From Cryptomeria japonica (lineage: Eukaryota > Streptophyta > Pinopsida > Cupressales > Cupressaceae), in NCBI RefSeq assembly GCF_030272615.1, contig NC_081412.1:539611835-539675834 (forward strand): a DNA stretch of 64,000 nt, given 5' to 3'. Under the pieces are notes generated by a model that did no database searches, was not told the origin of the DNA, and was given only the letters and a program-made list of their open reading frames with translations. Every line of letters begins with the position of its first letter. Position 1 is the first letter of the stretch. Both the position numbers and the translations under genes were made by a program. Shown here one piece after another: positions 34,922 through 47,856 of the stretch.

Positions 34922-34931
34922 GCCTTATAGG
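34922..34931 (-). promoter_or_regulatory. TATA-like box of NLR-A
   Basis: Minus-strand CCTATAAGGC lies 64 bp before the start codon and matches CCTATAAAGC at the corresponding place of NLR-B. A CATCTCATCTCGCT-type leader follows in both genes (ATCTCATCTCGCT is exact). Confidence 0.6.
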
Positions 34932-35029
34932 TTGCCTATCTCTTCGCTTTTTTAAGTTCCATGTTCTCTTTCGTCGATGAAGTTATTCTTCGTCTTTTTC
35001 GGTTCAGAGTTCAGGAATGTTTTAACAGC

Positions 35030-35900
35030 TGTCGGAAGAAATTTAGGCGCAACCTTTCACAGCTGTAATAAGCATGACGAGGCATAACGATTAAAAATAA
35101 AGAACATGTTCCCAAACTGTTGGAACATGTTCCCAAACTATTGGAATCCCTAGGCTTGTGCTTTTATTTAGATAGCTGATCTTTTAATTAAAGGAAGATA
35201 AATTAATGAATGATAAAAATAAAAATATCTTGGTAGAAGGCATACAATTGCACCAAGGTTAAGAAACACGAAACATTGAAGATTCTGAGTTTCATTCATA
35301 TAATGAAACATTGAAAGTAAATTAGAAGCCCTCGTCAATAATATTTGGGCATGGACATGCAAATAATTAACATAGGTCAGCTTGACAAATATGTTTTGAA
35401 TATAAATAAAAATTGAAATAATAATTAAAATAAAAGTCGAAATGATTCTAGTTGCAAGTCTCTTACATGAGAGGTCTTGGGCTTGAATCTTTTCAATTGG
35501 TTCTTAGTTTCACGGAAAAGCTAGAAAATATTGCTTTGGTTGTGATTTATCAAAAAAAATAATTAAAATAAAAAATTTTTTTGATTAATGTTGTAGATAG
35601 AGAGATTAATTTGATTTTAACATAAATATGAGATATAAATTTTAAAATTATTTTTTTTTGTGAATATTTAATATGAAGTTTCTAAATATAGACTTTGATC
35701 AAGCTCATAGATGCACTTTATACTTGCTTATTACACCCTTGATCTTAAAAAGATCACCTTGAATAGTTTATATAACCTTAAGTTGTGATGAAGATTCTTG
35801 AGTGATTTAACATAATAATTGCAACTACTATTGACCTTCCTAATAGAATCTCTCCCACTCTAGGAGCTACTTAAGGTTATCTATATTGCGGAAGGTTTAT
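35030..35900. other. NLR-A upstream region without recognised gene
   Basis: AT-rich. GTTCCCAAACT(G/A)TTGGAA occurs twice near 35107-35143. No ORF or element assigned. The mirror-image homology to the NLR-B side becomes clear only from about 35.9 kb inward. Confidence 0.5.
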
Positions 35901-37249
35901 TATATTGCATTCTATATTGTATCTTTAATATAATATGTTGCAATGCTATTATAGCTTTTCAAGGTGTGGGACATGTTCCTAGGCTACACATTGTATACAT
36001 ATTAAGATCAAAATGTATTGCAAGGTATGTGGTTGTACTTGTGAATCTTGTGGGATTTCTATTTTGTTTATCTTATGTGACATTATATGTCATCTATTTT
36101 CATCTTCTTTCCTTTTAATTTATATCAATTCATATTAGTGAGTTTTATTTTTCAACTCCTTTGTACTTTTTATTCTCATCCTAGAGTCCTTAATCTCAAA
36201 CTTTTCTTTCTATAGTAATGTGGTTACAATAGATGAGCCCATTCTCTCTAATATCCAAAAAAAACTTCCCTTTTTTCTTGTCCATTTCTTCCTTTTACCA
36301 TGTTTCACTTATGTCATTAATGTTTTGAGAAAGGTGGTCCTGCACCTATTTGAATTGATTTTTTTACTTTTCTCTCTTCTTCTTCTTCTTCTAAAACTTC
36401 TTTGTAGCCTCTTTCTTAACCTATTTATTTGTACATTTCAGCCAACTATAAGACCTCCTAGATTTGAGATCCTTTGGGGGTACGAGAATAGTCTTTGTAT
36501 TACTAATGAAAATTCTAATAATTGGTTCATATGATTATTGAGGGATCTATGAAGTCTTGGGCTCTATAGCTTCAAAATGAATGTCATATATATCTATCAC
36601 AAAAATTAGATCATTTCGTTTTTCTGTATGCAATGAAAATGACAACTCAATTTTATGAATGAAAGAACTACATACTTATTGATATATTATGATGCACTAG
36701 ATACCTACTTTTTGATATATTCATTAAAAAAAAATTAAAGTATTTAATTTATGAAATTGACATAAAATAATAATAAAATCTGAAAGCATTTTTAAATGAA
36801 CTATAAAAGCACACTATATATATAAAAGAAACAATGTGTTTATAACCATTAACAAATAAACAATTCCAAATCCAAATATTTTAAAGCTATCAGACTTTTA
36901 TATTCAATAAGAATCGATCCCTTAAAACATTTTTATTTTCAAAATATATAAAAATTTGTTATACTGGCTAAGTATTGGGAAACCTATTTCCCTACTGATG
37001 CAACATCTCAAGTGGCAGTGCCTTTTGGTGACCGTGTGTGGTGTAAACTCCAGAATTTTAGCACGCCTCCACTTCATATACACCATTTGATGCCATTGTC
37101 TATCAAGCACCCAGACTTCTCATTTGACTCTCTGCCTTCTCCGGTCTTTGTAATGATGGTGATACCTTCTTTCTCGAGAAGGGTTTTTTAAATCATTAAA
37201 AATTAAAATATAATAAATTTTTCTTTTTCAACTAATTTAAATATGATTA

Positions 37250-38350
37250 ATATTAAATTTTGGGTGCTGAATAGACGTTAACCCATTTGATAGGCATCCC
37301 ACGTCAGATTACAAGATTTGTATTACTCACATTCCTTTCGTCAGCTTCCGTTCATCTTTTCTCAAGAGTGAATTCCATCTTTCTTTGAATTGACGATGTC
37401 TTTTGTACCTACACAGTCGTCAAGTTCGTTGAGGTAAATTTAATATTTTGTATTTTCTTTGATAGACGGTGCCCCATTTGATAGGCATCCCACGGACTCA
37501 CATTCCTTTCGTATGCTCCCGTTCATCTTTTCACAAGAGTGAATTCCATCTTTCTTTGACATGGTGCCGTCTTTTGTACATACACAGTCGGCATATTCGT
37601 GCGGTAAATTTAATATTTTGTTGTATCAAGCATAATAAAAGCTTACAGAAGGTAACAGCCAAGACCAGCATAAACAAACTAACAGCTGGTTATGTCTGCG
37701 CTTTATTCACACAATTTTTTTCACTCGTACGCATCTTTCTATTCATCTTTTCTAGAAAGTTATTCCTTGTCATTTTTCTTTGATCATTGATGTGCGTTCA
37801 ATCAGGGAATCGGGACCCCTTCCCACGCAAGATATATATGACTCTTGTTCCTTCCGTTTGCTTCTATTAATCATCTTTATCACAAACTTAATTCCCATCC
37901 TCTTGATGCTCATGAAGAAATAGAATCGGGCACCACTGCCATGCAAATGAAGCACCATATTCTTGTGCTGGTGACTTCATATCATATTTAAGAAAACTTT
38001 ATTTTGTGAAGCAAAGAATCAAAGGTAAAATATCTGCGTTTACTTCACGCATACTTTATTCAGATTAGAAGATATATATGGCTCTCGATCCTTTGGTTTG
38101 CTATTCATCAATCTTTTTCACAAAGTTATTTCCAGGTATCGTTCTTTAATTATTGATGTACTTAGACAGCGAAATTAGAATTAGAATAAGAATAAGAATA
38201 GACACCCCTCCCACGCAAAAGACAAATCAATATTCTCATCTGCCTGTCATTTGATATCATATTATGTGAAGCAAAGATTAACGATTTATTCTGATCCAAA
38301 GGCCGTCTCTATTTATTCTTGCTTTAGGTTCGGTCAAGATTTTTAGCTTA
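37250..38350. repeat. Degenerate tandem repeat
   Basis: The block CATTTGATAGGCATCCCACG, followed by CATTCCTTTCGT, CCGTTCATCTTTTC, CAAGAGTGAATTCCATCTTT and TACACAGTCG, occurs at about 37287-37440 and again at 37477-37615. Looser versions continue (TTCCCACGCAAGATATATATGA near 37830; GAAGATATATATGGCTCTCG near 38070; CTCCCACGCAAAAGAC near 38207). Period about 190-270 bp. It is less AT-rich than its flanks and non-coding. Origin unknown. Confidence 0.65.
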
Positions 38351-38929
38351 TATTTTGCTTTATAGATTTAGATTTATAATCTATACAAGCATCATTCTGA
38401 ATTTTTAATTTCCTCACATGGAGTTGATTAACGATTTTCAAGTGTAATAATTTTTATGTTTCGTTGGTTACATATAGATTGTATTTAAGAATTAATTTTA
38501 TTTATAAAAAAAAAAAGATTGATTTTGTGAAGATTCAATATATATTTAAATTTTTTATTCATGTAATCAACGTATTTATTATTGAATCATTTTTAGTATA
38601 AAAAATTAGAGAATTATTTACATAATTTTTTATTACAATTATCTTATGAAAAGCCATTAAATTGGTAGATAAGAGGTTTGATGAAAGATTACTCTCCCTT
38701 AAAACATCTCAAATAAACGTTCCTAAAGATTATGCCTCAAACAAAACAAATTCTAGATATCTAGAAAAACTAAAGAATAAGCACCAAATTTAACAAAAGG
38801 TACATTTAGGTTAAAGTTTATATCTACAAACTTAAATATAATTCATATTTTTGAAGATTGATTACATAATTTTGAAAGTAAGCTACAATGAATTTATTAG
38901 ACCTACTATTGATCTATTTATTGCTGGTA

Positions 38930-41330
38930 TAATTTGAACAATGTTTCACAAACACCCTTGGGGTATACTAGCATGGCTACTACTTCCATGACCTCTAGTG
39001 CTTTCGTTAGTGCTAGTATGGATATTGGTAGTTGTATTGAAGATGGTATGGCCCTTGTGGCTCTTTTTCTTCACCTCCACCTCCTCCACCTAACAATCTT
39101 GTGTTAAATAATGTTCTACATTATAAAGGACAATTAGAACAACAAGTTACTACTCTTGCATCTATTGCTAATTAGTCCTCACTCCTTTATTATTATCATC
39201 TTATTCCTCTTGATCTAAGTATCTTAAAAACCATCAACCCATAAGGGATAGAATCTCTAATGTTTGATTGGTATAATGGAGAAGGAGATCCTAATATTCA
39301 CATTAATTCTTTCATGAGTATTTGCAGTGATTATCATAATTTGGAATTTGTGTTGTTGAAGTTATTCTCTTCGTCCCTAATGAAATCCTACTAAAATGAT
39401 ACAAATAATTTCTTGATTATTCTATCAAATCATTTGACCAAATTATGGATGCCTTTCATATGTGGTTTGAAGTGAACATTAGAAGCTTGAGGTCACTATA
39501 GTTGACCTTGCTCGCTATAAGAAAAAGCATAATGAGAGGATTACAAAATTTATGTCTTTGTATTAATAATTTTTTATAAAGATCCCCTTTCCTCTACAAG
39601 ATAGTGATTTACAAATAATTTTCATTGGAAATTTGCAGTCGACATTAAGGGAGAAGCTATCTCTTAACCATTATTCAAATTTCATAAACATCTATTCCAC
39701 ACTCATTGATTACTAGCACATGATGACTCAATTTGTATAATCTTCTTCAACCTCACATACTAATACTTTTGGAGGTGTACCTTCTATAAGAAGGTCTAGA
39801 AAATATAAATTTGTGATGAATTTTATCACTATTTCTTAGGGTACTAAGAGATCTAGGTAGGAACCACACTAGAATTGGTTCTTCATGAAGTTATTTAATT
39901 CCTATTTGAGTATAATGAAAAATATTTAAAAATATAATTAGATTATTACCCTTGCTAAGATCATACCACTACCTAAAAATAGACCATACTCTTGATGGTA
40001 TGATGGTTATAAATTCTACCAGTATGACTGTGTTCCTAGACATGATATTGTGCATTGTATTTGTCTTAGACATTTTGTCTAAGGTCATATAGATAACATA
40101 GTGATATCCAAGTTAGTGATGAAAATTAGAAGTCTAATAAGCATGTTGATAAAACCAATAGTGAGATCCAAATCTACACCAATGCTTCCCAACTCCTCAA
40201 GTATATTTTGTTCCTCCAACTACTCCTATAGAAAATGAGGAAGGGTATCCATAGTTACACATGTAGGTCTTGTTTCAACAAAACCTCCTACTTCATTAGT
40301 TAGGCCTTCTCCTTTGCTAGTAATAACTCTAGAATCCTCTCCTATGGAGCATGATGTCATGCTAAACCTTCTCAATTTTTTGTTCCTAGTCCCCATTTAT
40401 GTTGAAACCATCTTGTGCATGAGCATTACAAGCATTGGTAGGTGATGGCCTAGGAATGTGAGGCCACCTTGAAAGTTACAGGTGAATCATAAATGTCCAC
40501 TCCTACTTCTATTATTCTCATGCCTAATCCAAATCCCACTACTCCTGCTCCTATTGCTCCCATTTTTCATATGTCTGCTTCATCTTCCATGTAGTTTCTT
40601 GTTTCTTTGATGATCGTCGATGAGTCTTGCCCAAAAGAGTAAAGCTTTTCATTGCTCCTTCCATGCAACCACCTCTCATCACTTCTCTTCCTGATATTAT
40701 TCCATTCTCCCAACCCATCGACATGTTAAATACACAAATTATGTTGAATGTAGCATTTTCTACCTCACCTACCTCACAACTTCCTGGGGTACTAAAGCCT
40801 ACTATGATTGATTGGAGGCCCTCACCTTCATAGAAATCCAAGAAAAAACTTGAGCAATGCCCATTCCCAATCTTTGTCATCAAAACTCCACTCCAATAAC
40901 CTTTATTTATGTTTATTTGTCCATTTTAGTGCCTATATCTTTCTCTACATTTTCTTGTGTTGTTGAGAAGGTCTCATATTATCAGAAGTTTGTTTCCATC
41001 TCTCTTTAGGAGATTGATAGTTTGACTCCTTTTTTTCTATCTTGGGTTGAGTCACCTTCCTTGTCTACTAAGGAGAATTTGTTTGACTCTTTGGAGGATA
41101 TTATAATATTGTCCATGATCTCTACATGATCATTGACTTGCACTTATAAGGAGCTCCTAGATGAGGATGTTAAATATGTATCATCCCTAGCTCTTTCCAT
41201 TAACAAAGTGCTTGGTGCTACCCTAATGGTTATCCCTTCTTTAGTATCATCCTCCCTTCTGATAAGATCAAGATTGGGAGGATGATGACCTAATGGTGGG
41301 TGATGAGTACAAAATTACCCTTCATATCTT
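38930..41330 (+). mobile_element. Ty3/gypsy-like fossil: gag region
   Basis: Plus-strand gag-like words start at about 38960. Later pieces include VDLARYKKKHNERITKF (about 39500), an FIGNLQSTLREKLSLNHY block (39627-39680), and a zinc-finger-like stretch with the CxxY-H-x-H-C-x3-RHF pattern (WYDGYKFYQYD and HDIVHCICLRHFV, 39995-40080). I recognise no protease, RT or integrase downstream. Heavily broken, many breaks. Right edge uncertain; LTRs not identified. Confidence 0.55.
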
Positions 41331-43560
41331 GTAGATTAGGGTGTGACTATCTATGTTACCCCATGCTTGCCTTACACATTTTGTTCTCATTTCAAGGAAT
41401 CGGGTTACTTCATTGGTGCTTGGAAAAATACAGTGTTGATACTCTTTATTTGTTTATGCTCTCATAGAGGACCCAAGTCACTTTGTAGGTTCTTGAAAAC
41501 ATGGGATTATTTATCATAAAACTTTTTCTATTTGTTGATCTTCCTTCTTCTTTTTGTCATGTCTTGTTTTTTGACATTTAGGGACAATGTAAAGCATTGG
41601 CGGCATTTAGGTTCTCTTCCATGTTGACCCAAGTTTTATTTTATCATTGTCTTCATGTACCTTCTTCACATTTCAAAAATTTGGGACAATGATGAGTATC
41701 TCATATGCAACCGTATGCATTATTTAATTTTACCACTAAGAGTTCTAACACCAAACTATCATATCCCCATGTCTCTTTGTGATTTTATTGATGTTGTGGG
41801 TTTTATGTGTCATATTTTTTAATGTCACATTCAATATAAACATCTTGTTATTTTGAGTGACACAACATATATTCTCCTTAGAATGACATGTATTTCACAC
41901 ATACCACTCTAGGGGGGCTATCATCTCTACATTTCTACATATTTGTATTGGCATCTTATTTATCTCACCATTTATTTATCTAACAATATTTTATCATATC
42001 TTATTGTCTATTTATTTTGTGGGAGCCAAACCACTATCAAATTAATCTATGATCATCTTATCATATGGCTATCTAGTATAACACACTTCACACTAATTCT
42101 ATAAAATATTTTTTTATTCTGGTGATCACTATCTTGTTATCTAATTGTTTTATCATATCATTTTTGTATCAATTTTTTTCTTTTTTGTCTAATATGTTTG
42201 TGAGTAGCTAATGTGTTTTTGATGAAACATCGTGGCAACATCTCACGAAGGTTCAAGTCTCTTCCCTATGGGAAACTTTGCATGGTTAGAGGACATAATT
42301 CCCTCTGTACCTTGATAAGAATATTATTAACCATTTCTACTTTAGCTTGCATCTTGTGATAATGATATGCCTTCTAAAGTGGGGGAAAAATGTAAAGTCA
42401 TAAATTGCATCCCATTTAATTCTACTCTACATAAGAATCTCCACTTTAAGATGATTGGAGAACCCCCTTTACCTATTTGTTCATTTTCCTACTTGGCATG
42501 CCTTATCAATTTTCCTTTATACTTTTTCTGATACTATTGAATGTATGAATTGTGTAAACTTGTGTGTTTTAGAGATCTTCACTTGTCATGCTAGCATCCT
42601 CCAAATATGTAGTTAAAAGGTGGTCATTGAATTGCTACTCCTAGGAGTGAAAGATTTTGTAACACCTCTGGCTATAGCCACTGATGTTAGTTTTTCTTCT
42701 ACCTTCTTTATCTTGCCTTTCTTGCCTTCATTTTTCTCTCTAGCATTGGAATCACTCTCTCTTTCAATTTCCCACATCTTTCAAGCATTCACACACATTT
42801 AGCTATCTTTGCTACATCATACATCTATCACTATAGTTGAGTTCTTTAAGAGGAATTTGTGTTTCTTCTTCTTTCCTATAGGCTCTTCACATTTGTGTTT
42901 GTAAGGGGAGTCTCTTTCTCTCATTGTTTTACCATTTTATCTATCTCCATACCATATTTATTATCTTATTTATCTTGTATATTTTTTATCAATTTATTTA
43001 TCAATCTATATTGGTTATCTGTGGTGATGGGCACACCAAAATGGGGATCTAACTATGATATACCTCTAAAATATAGCACCAATATTTTTCTTTCCATCTT
43101 GTGTGAAGGTTGCTAAGAAGATTAAATTGCTAGAGGCTTCATTCACAAACAAATCATGTAACCATATCTTTCCTTTCTTTTACTCTTGTATTTTAATATT
43201 CACAGTTGTTCTCATTTTCTATTGTGCATTTACCTTGTTTAAACATATTATAAATGCCTCTCTAGTCACTTTGTATTTTTTCTAGACTCTTTACTCTATC
43301 TATACAAGATACCAACATGTTGCACTATCATCCATGACCTGCATGTGTGTCCTTGGGTAGAGTGTTGTTAGAGGTTGTTAGAAAGTCTCTATGAACCATC
43401 TCATGTTATATCTAGGGTACTATGCGACCTTAGGCTTGTGACTTATGTTGTGGCCCCATGAAGCTGCCCATTTTAGGGTGAAGCCCTACATCAAGCCTTT
43501 AGTCCTATCTACTAGTCATTGATCCCTCTCTAAGTCTACTTTTGGAATTTTAATATTATT
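41331..43560. other. Pyrimidine-rich non-coding sequence, possibly the 3' part of the gypsy fossil
   Basis: ACATTTAGGGACAATGTAAA (about 41575) resembles the sequence that follows pol in some plant gypsy elements. No ORF with recognisable content and no paired LTR could be found. 43561-45630 is AT-rich with no feature seen. Confidence 0.3.
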
Positions 43561-45639
43561 ATTTTTCTTTATACTTCATTTTAATTTTTAAAATTTTATT
43601 TTACTATTTAAATTCATATTTATAGGTATATGTTCAATTTATATGTACATATTACTACATATTTCTTTATATTGATATATTTTCATATCTATGTATATAT
43701 TAAATTATATATATCACTATGATATATATTATAATATATTTTAATATTTAAATTATGTGTGCATGTGTGAATATGTATATATATTAAGATATATTTAAGA
43801 ATATATGAAATCTAAATAAGAAAGTGTGTGTATATATATATCAAATAGTTTGGGCTTACATTTATTTGATCATATTAGCTTAAAATCAATATATTAGAAA
43901 TACATCTAAATGTATGAGTAAAATAATAGTATAATTTTGGAAAGCATATTGCATCTTGTTATCCCTTCAAACTTAATAGGTCTTCTATTCATAAAGGATT
44001 TATTTATTTATCATCTTTAATGTCTTAATATTTTCTATTTCAACTTAGACTTACTCTTTTAGCACTACTAACATAGAAAACTTCATATATTTTTTCATGA
44101 AACTCATTTTTTTGTTAAAAATCTATATGTTTATATAGATGCTTTTTTAATATAAGTAAATAGGTTTAGAAATTAAAATAATTTATATCTATAGGAGAAT
44201 TTTTAGATGTGTGAGAAATAATTTAGATAAAAAATGGTGAAGGGGAACAAATATGTTACAAGAATAAATGTTCATTTGAATGTATGGGGACTCATTAAAG
44301 AAAAATTAGGTAACTCCCTTTAACTATTATAATAATGTTTACAAGAATTAAAAAATAACAATAAGAGTGATCTTGGAGGGCTTATATTTACAATAAATGT
44401 AGGGATGAAACCTCCTTTACTTTGCAAGCCATACACAATTTTGTATCTACCCTAAAGTGCAAACACAACTATATTCTCTTATTCAAACAAAACCCTTGAA
44501 CTTTCTTCTCAAAATAAAATATAAGAGGTATGGAAAATAATGAACTCAATTTGAATATATTAAATAAGGATATGAAACTTATCATGTTTGCATTCAGACT
44601 CCAATACAAAGTGCCCATAAATTCTTTTAGATATGAAAATCATTAAGGAGAAAGTGAGTGTTTTTCAATGAACCCTTGAGAGTTTTCAAGATGTACATAA
44701 GAAATTAATGAGGGAAGATGCTTTTTCACACTCACCCCTCAAAGAATTGTAAGAAAATTTTATTCATAAATAAATAAAATTTAATCATTTCACACCTTGA
44801 AACACTCAAACTCTTCACTCCTCCTTTTAGGAACATAAGAGAGGAAATATAATGACAATAGTCTATTGTAAGGGTTCAATTAGTACCTTACACATAGGTT
44901 CCCACCATAAAACTATAAAAATTATATAAAAATTTACAAAATACATTATTTTAATACCCTTTAAAAATGCCAAAAAGATCAAATTTTAAAAGGGTACTTA
45001 ATCAATGGACTCTTATCAATATCACGTTTTATGCATTCTAAATCTATGATATTCATATCAAATAACCAAACAAGGTAATGCTAAACTTGACTCACAAGTA
45101 TTAAACAACTTATTTTTAATCTCTATGGAGAAACTTTCCACTTTGATAGTCCGTAAATAAAACATTTTATGAAAGATTTTGATGATTCTCCCTTTCTCCC
45201 ATTAGCACAAATTACTTGCACATTAGTTAGTATGATAATATATGTAATATATATGAGAGTTTAGATCCTCACAAATAGCACATTGTTTGAAATATAAATT
45301 TTCTAATTTCTTGATGATAATTTGAATAGATAATGTCCTACGTATTTTAATTTAAAAAATTAAAATCTATTATTAAGAATATTGAAACAATAAAAACAAG
45401 ATTTCTAATTTTCTTTGAATAATACCTTATTATTAAGGTTTACCATTCAATAAGATTTTAAATTCACATATCTTACCACCTCTAATCACATGAGGTTTAC
45501 CTTTATTATAGTTGCACACATGTATATAATTGTCTATCCATATTGTTCTAGAGCTACTTAGAATTTACAAATGATTCTTACCCTCTCATAGTAACATCAT
45601 CATCAAGGTAGAGGGTTTTTTTTTGGTAAATGATTGTTG

Positions 45640-47395
45640 CTCACTCCTACTCACTACTATTTTCAAATTATTCATTTCTATCCCTCACTATGGCCTATTC
45701 TACTATTGCATGTTTTCTTCTAGAGGATTTGGTCATGGATTTCTTTTTTGGCAGTGGTTCTTGTAGGTTTGTTTTTTGGTGATGAAGTGGTTGTGGTTGA
45801 CTCTCTATTTGGGGGCTCCTATGCTAGATGGTGTTGATCACCCATCTTTTGGTGAGATTTTCTCTCTTGAGATGCTGGTTGGTTATGTTGGGGCTACTAC
45901 ATTTTCCTCAAGCGCTAGTCAATATGCTTCCTATGTAGACATATAAACAAAAAATTCCCAACTACTACTATAGCCAAGGCTACTAAAACCCTTGGTGCTT
46001 CTATGAAAATAAGTTCTATCAAAATGCTAGTCCCTTGTGCTTCTACTACTTTGATGATTCTTCTAGTAAAAGAATTGTAAGAATGACAAATTATTTTGCT
46101 AAGAAAGGCTTAATATATAGGATTTTTTCATTTTTGGTCCACTTTCATGGATTTACACCATTGGGTTTAGTAGATTTGGTCACCTCCAGTTGATGGTAAA
46201 ATAGAGATTTACCCTTTTTCTAGATTTTTTTATGGTTTACTTGAATTTTGAGTATAATCAGTAGATTGTGCTTGATGGTAGACCTTGGAGGTGGGATTCG
46301 CATCCCCTCTCAGTGTGCCCCTAGGTTTATTCTTTCAATACTTTGAAAGACTCAACTGATAGTTTTGCAAGTGTGGGTAAGTTTTCCTTATCTTCCCCTT
46401 AATTTCTAGTGTGATGTGGCCTATAAGAATATTGGGAATACTTTACATAGATTCTTGAAGGTGGACTCTATGACCAAATACTTTTGTCATGCTTCCTTTT
46501 CTTTCATTCTAGTTGAATTTAATATTTCAAAACCTTTGCTTGGTGAGGTCATTCTATAGGTTAATGTTAGTTCCTAGTGTCATTTGGTGGAGTATGAGGG
46601 CATCCCCTTTCATTGTGGGCACCACTTTTCTATTGGGATTTTGGCTGTTTTGAGTGCTCCCATAGTGCTCATAGGAAATTTTGCTCAAATTGGTGTCCAA
46701 GAATGCTGATAATGACCACCTTACTATTTTTTAAAGTTAATTTAGAGGATTTTGAACTATTCCCTCTTATTTCTTCTCCTCCTAGTTTTTTTTTTTTTTA
46801 AGGATGTGGGGTTATCTTTGACTACTTTGATTACTTTTGTCCCTCTCCATATTGATATAGATTTACTTTTTTGTATTGTTTTCCATTCCAAGTTTGCTCT
46901 TGACAATAAAATGAATGATGTTGGGTTTTTTTCTTCTTCTATTTCTCTACTTGATGTTTACCAAACTAATTCTTCTATTCACAATAGTGCCAAGGTTTCT
47001 TCTATTGCTTTTGGCGACATTAATGATGTCCCTAATGATTATATTCTTTCTAATTTTATTAAGGATGACCTACTTTTCTCCGTAGGTCAATGTTGTTATA
47101 ATTATATTAATTGATCTACTTGGAAAATAGTTCAAAATAGGAGGAAAATTCCCTCTAATAAGTCTTCATCTTCTCAGGCTAGGATGTGAGATAAATAGTC
47201 CCAAAGTTCTAATTCAAAATAGGATGTAACTTTTGTGGATCCATCTCCATCATTACTTTGTCGATTCCTCTATTTTGTTGTTTATTGTGATTGGTTATGT
47301 TTTAGTAAGATATTTTTTTATGGTTATTAATAGATGTGTTATGGGTCTGGGCCTATCTTCACTTATTTTAATAAAAAAATTGATCATTAAGAGAT
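45640..47395 (+). mobile_element. ORF1-only LINE remnant (DUF4283-type)
   Basis: A plus-strand reading, broken by stops and shifts, contains a DUF4283-like domain: VLDGRPWRWDSHPLSV (about 46270), VWVSFPYLPLNF (46370), NIGNTLHRFLKVDSMTKY (46430), FNISKPLLGEVI and VEYEGIPFHCGHH, the usual lead-in to a knuckle (46590-46625). A Ser/Asp-rich tail runs to 47114. Instead of an endonuclease/RT ORF, a LINE-type 3' UTR follows within 250 bp (TATGGGTCTGGGCCTATCTT, then TTTTAATAAAAAAATT). Either ORF2 was deleted, or this is a non-autonomous ORF1-only element. Confidence 0.65.
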
Positions 47396-47773
47396 ATAAA
47401 ATAATATGAGTAATTCAATAAACATAATTTATATTTAAATTTATTTCTTACTTCTCACGCAATGGATTTTATTTGTTATAAAAAAATATCTTTAATCACA
47501 TTCTACCTCATAATATAACCTCTAATATTAGCAAGATAGATGGTTACCATTCTAAGTTTCAATATTATAAAGTAATAAATTCCTTATATTTATAAACTAT
47601 ATTTAAAATTTTATAAGATACATAATATAGTGAATTAAACTTGGTAACACCATTAGTGATAAAGAATGCAATGAAATAGAAAGGATAGATAGGTTATATG
47701 TCTCCAATTATAAACAATTTAAAAACACAATACTCAGTTTCTTCACTATATAAATATAGTCACACTATGGTAT

Positions 47774-47776
47774 TGT

Positions 47777-47854
<78 letters not shown>
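47774..47854. repeat. Compound (TG)n(GA)n microsatellite
   Basis: About 14 TG units run directly into about 26 GA units without interruption. Confidence 0.97.

Positions 47855-47856
<2 letters not shown>

Larger units (their letters stand above)
31181..36605 (-). repeat. Left arm of a large inverted segmental duplication
   Basis: Contains NLR-A and its upstream flank. Beyond the gene, 35.9-36.6 kb is the reverse complement of 50.8-51.5 kb. Examples are CTTGTGGGATTTCTATTTTG against CTTGTGGTATTTCTATTTTA, and TCTATAGCTTCAAAATGAATG-type words in both. Distances from the NLR start codons to a shared landmark are about 1.3 and 1.2 kb, so gene and flank duplicated as one block. The inner edge is near 36605; outside the gene 3' end I cannot follow the match. 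Confidence 0.8.

Noticed and set aside
36220-36534. A small membrane protein gene suggested by a Leu/Phe-rich frame
   Set aside because: Low-complexity pyrimidine-rich sequence inside the non-coding duplicated flank; the frame is not kept in the mirror copy.
42620-43285. Small hydrophobic open frames
   Set aside because: Pyrimidine-rich DNA gives Phe/Leu/Ser frames by chance; no start context, homology or partner exons.
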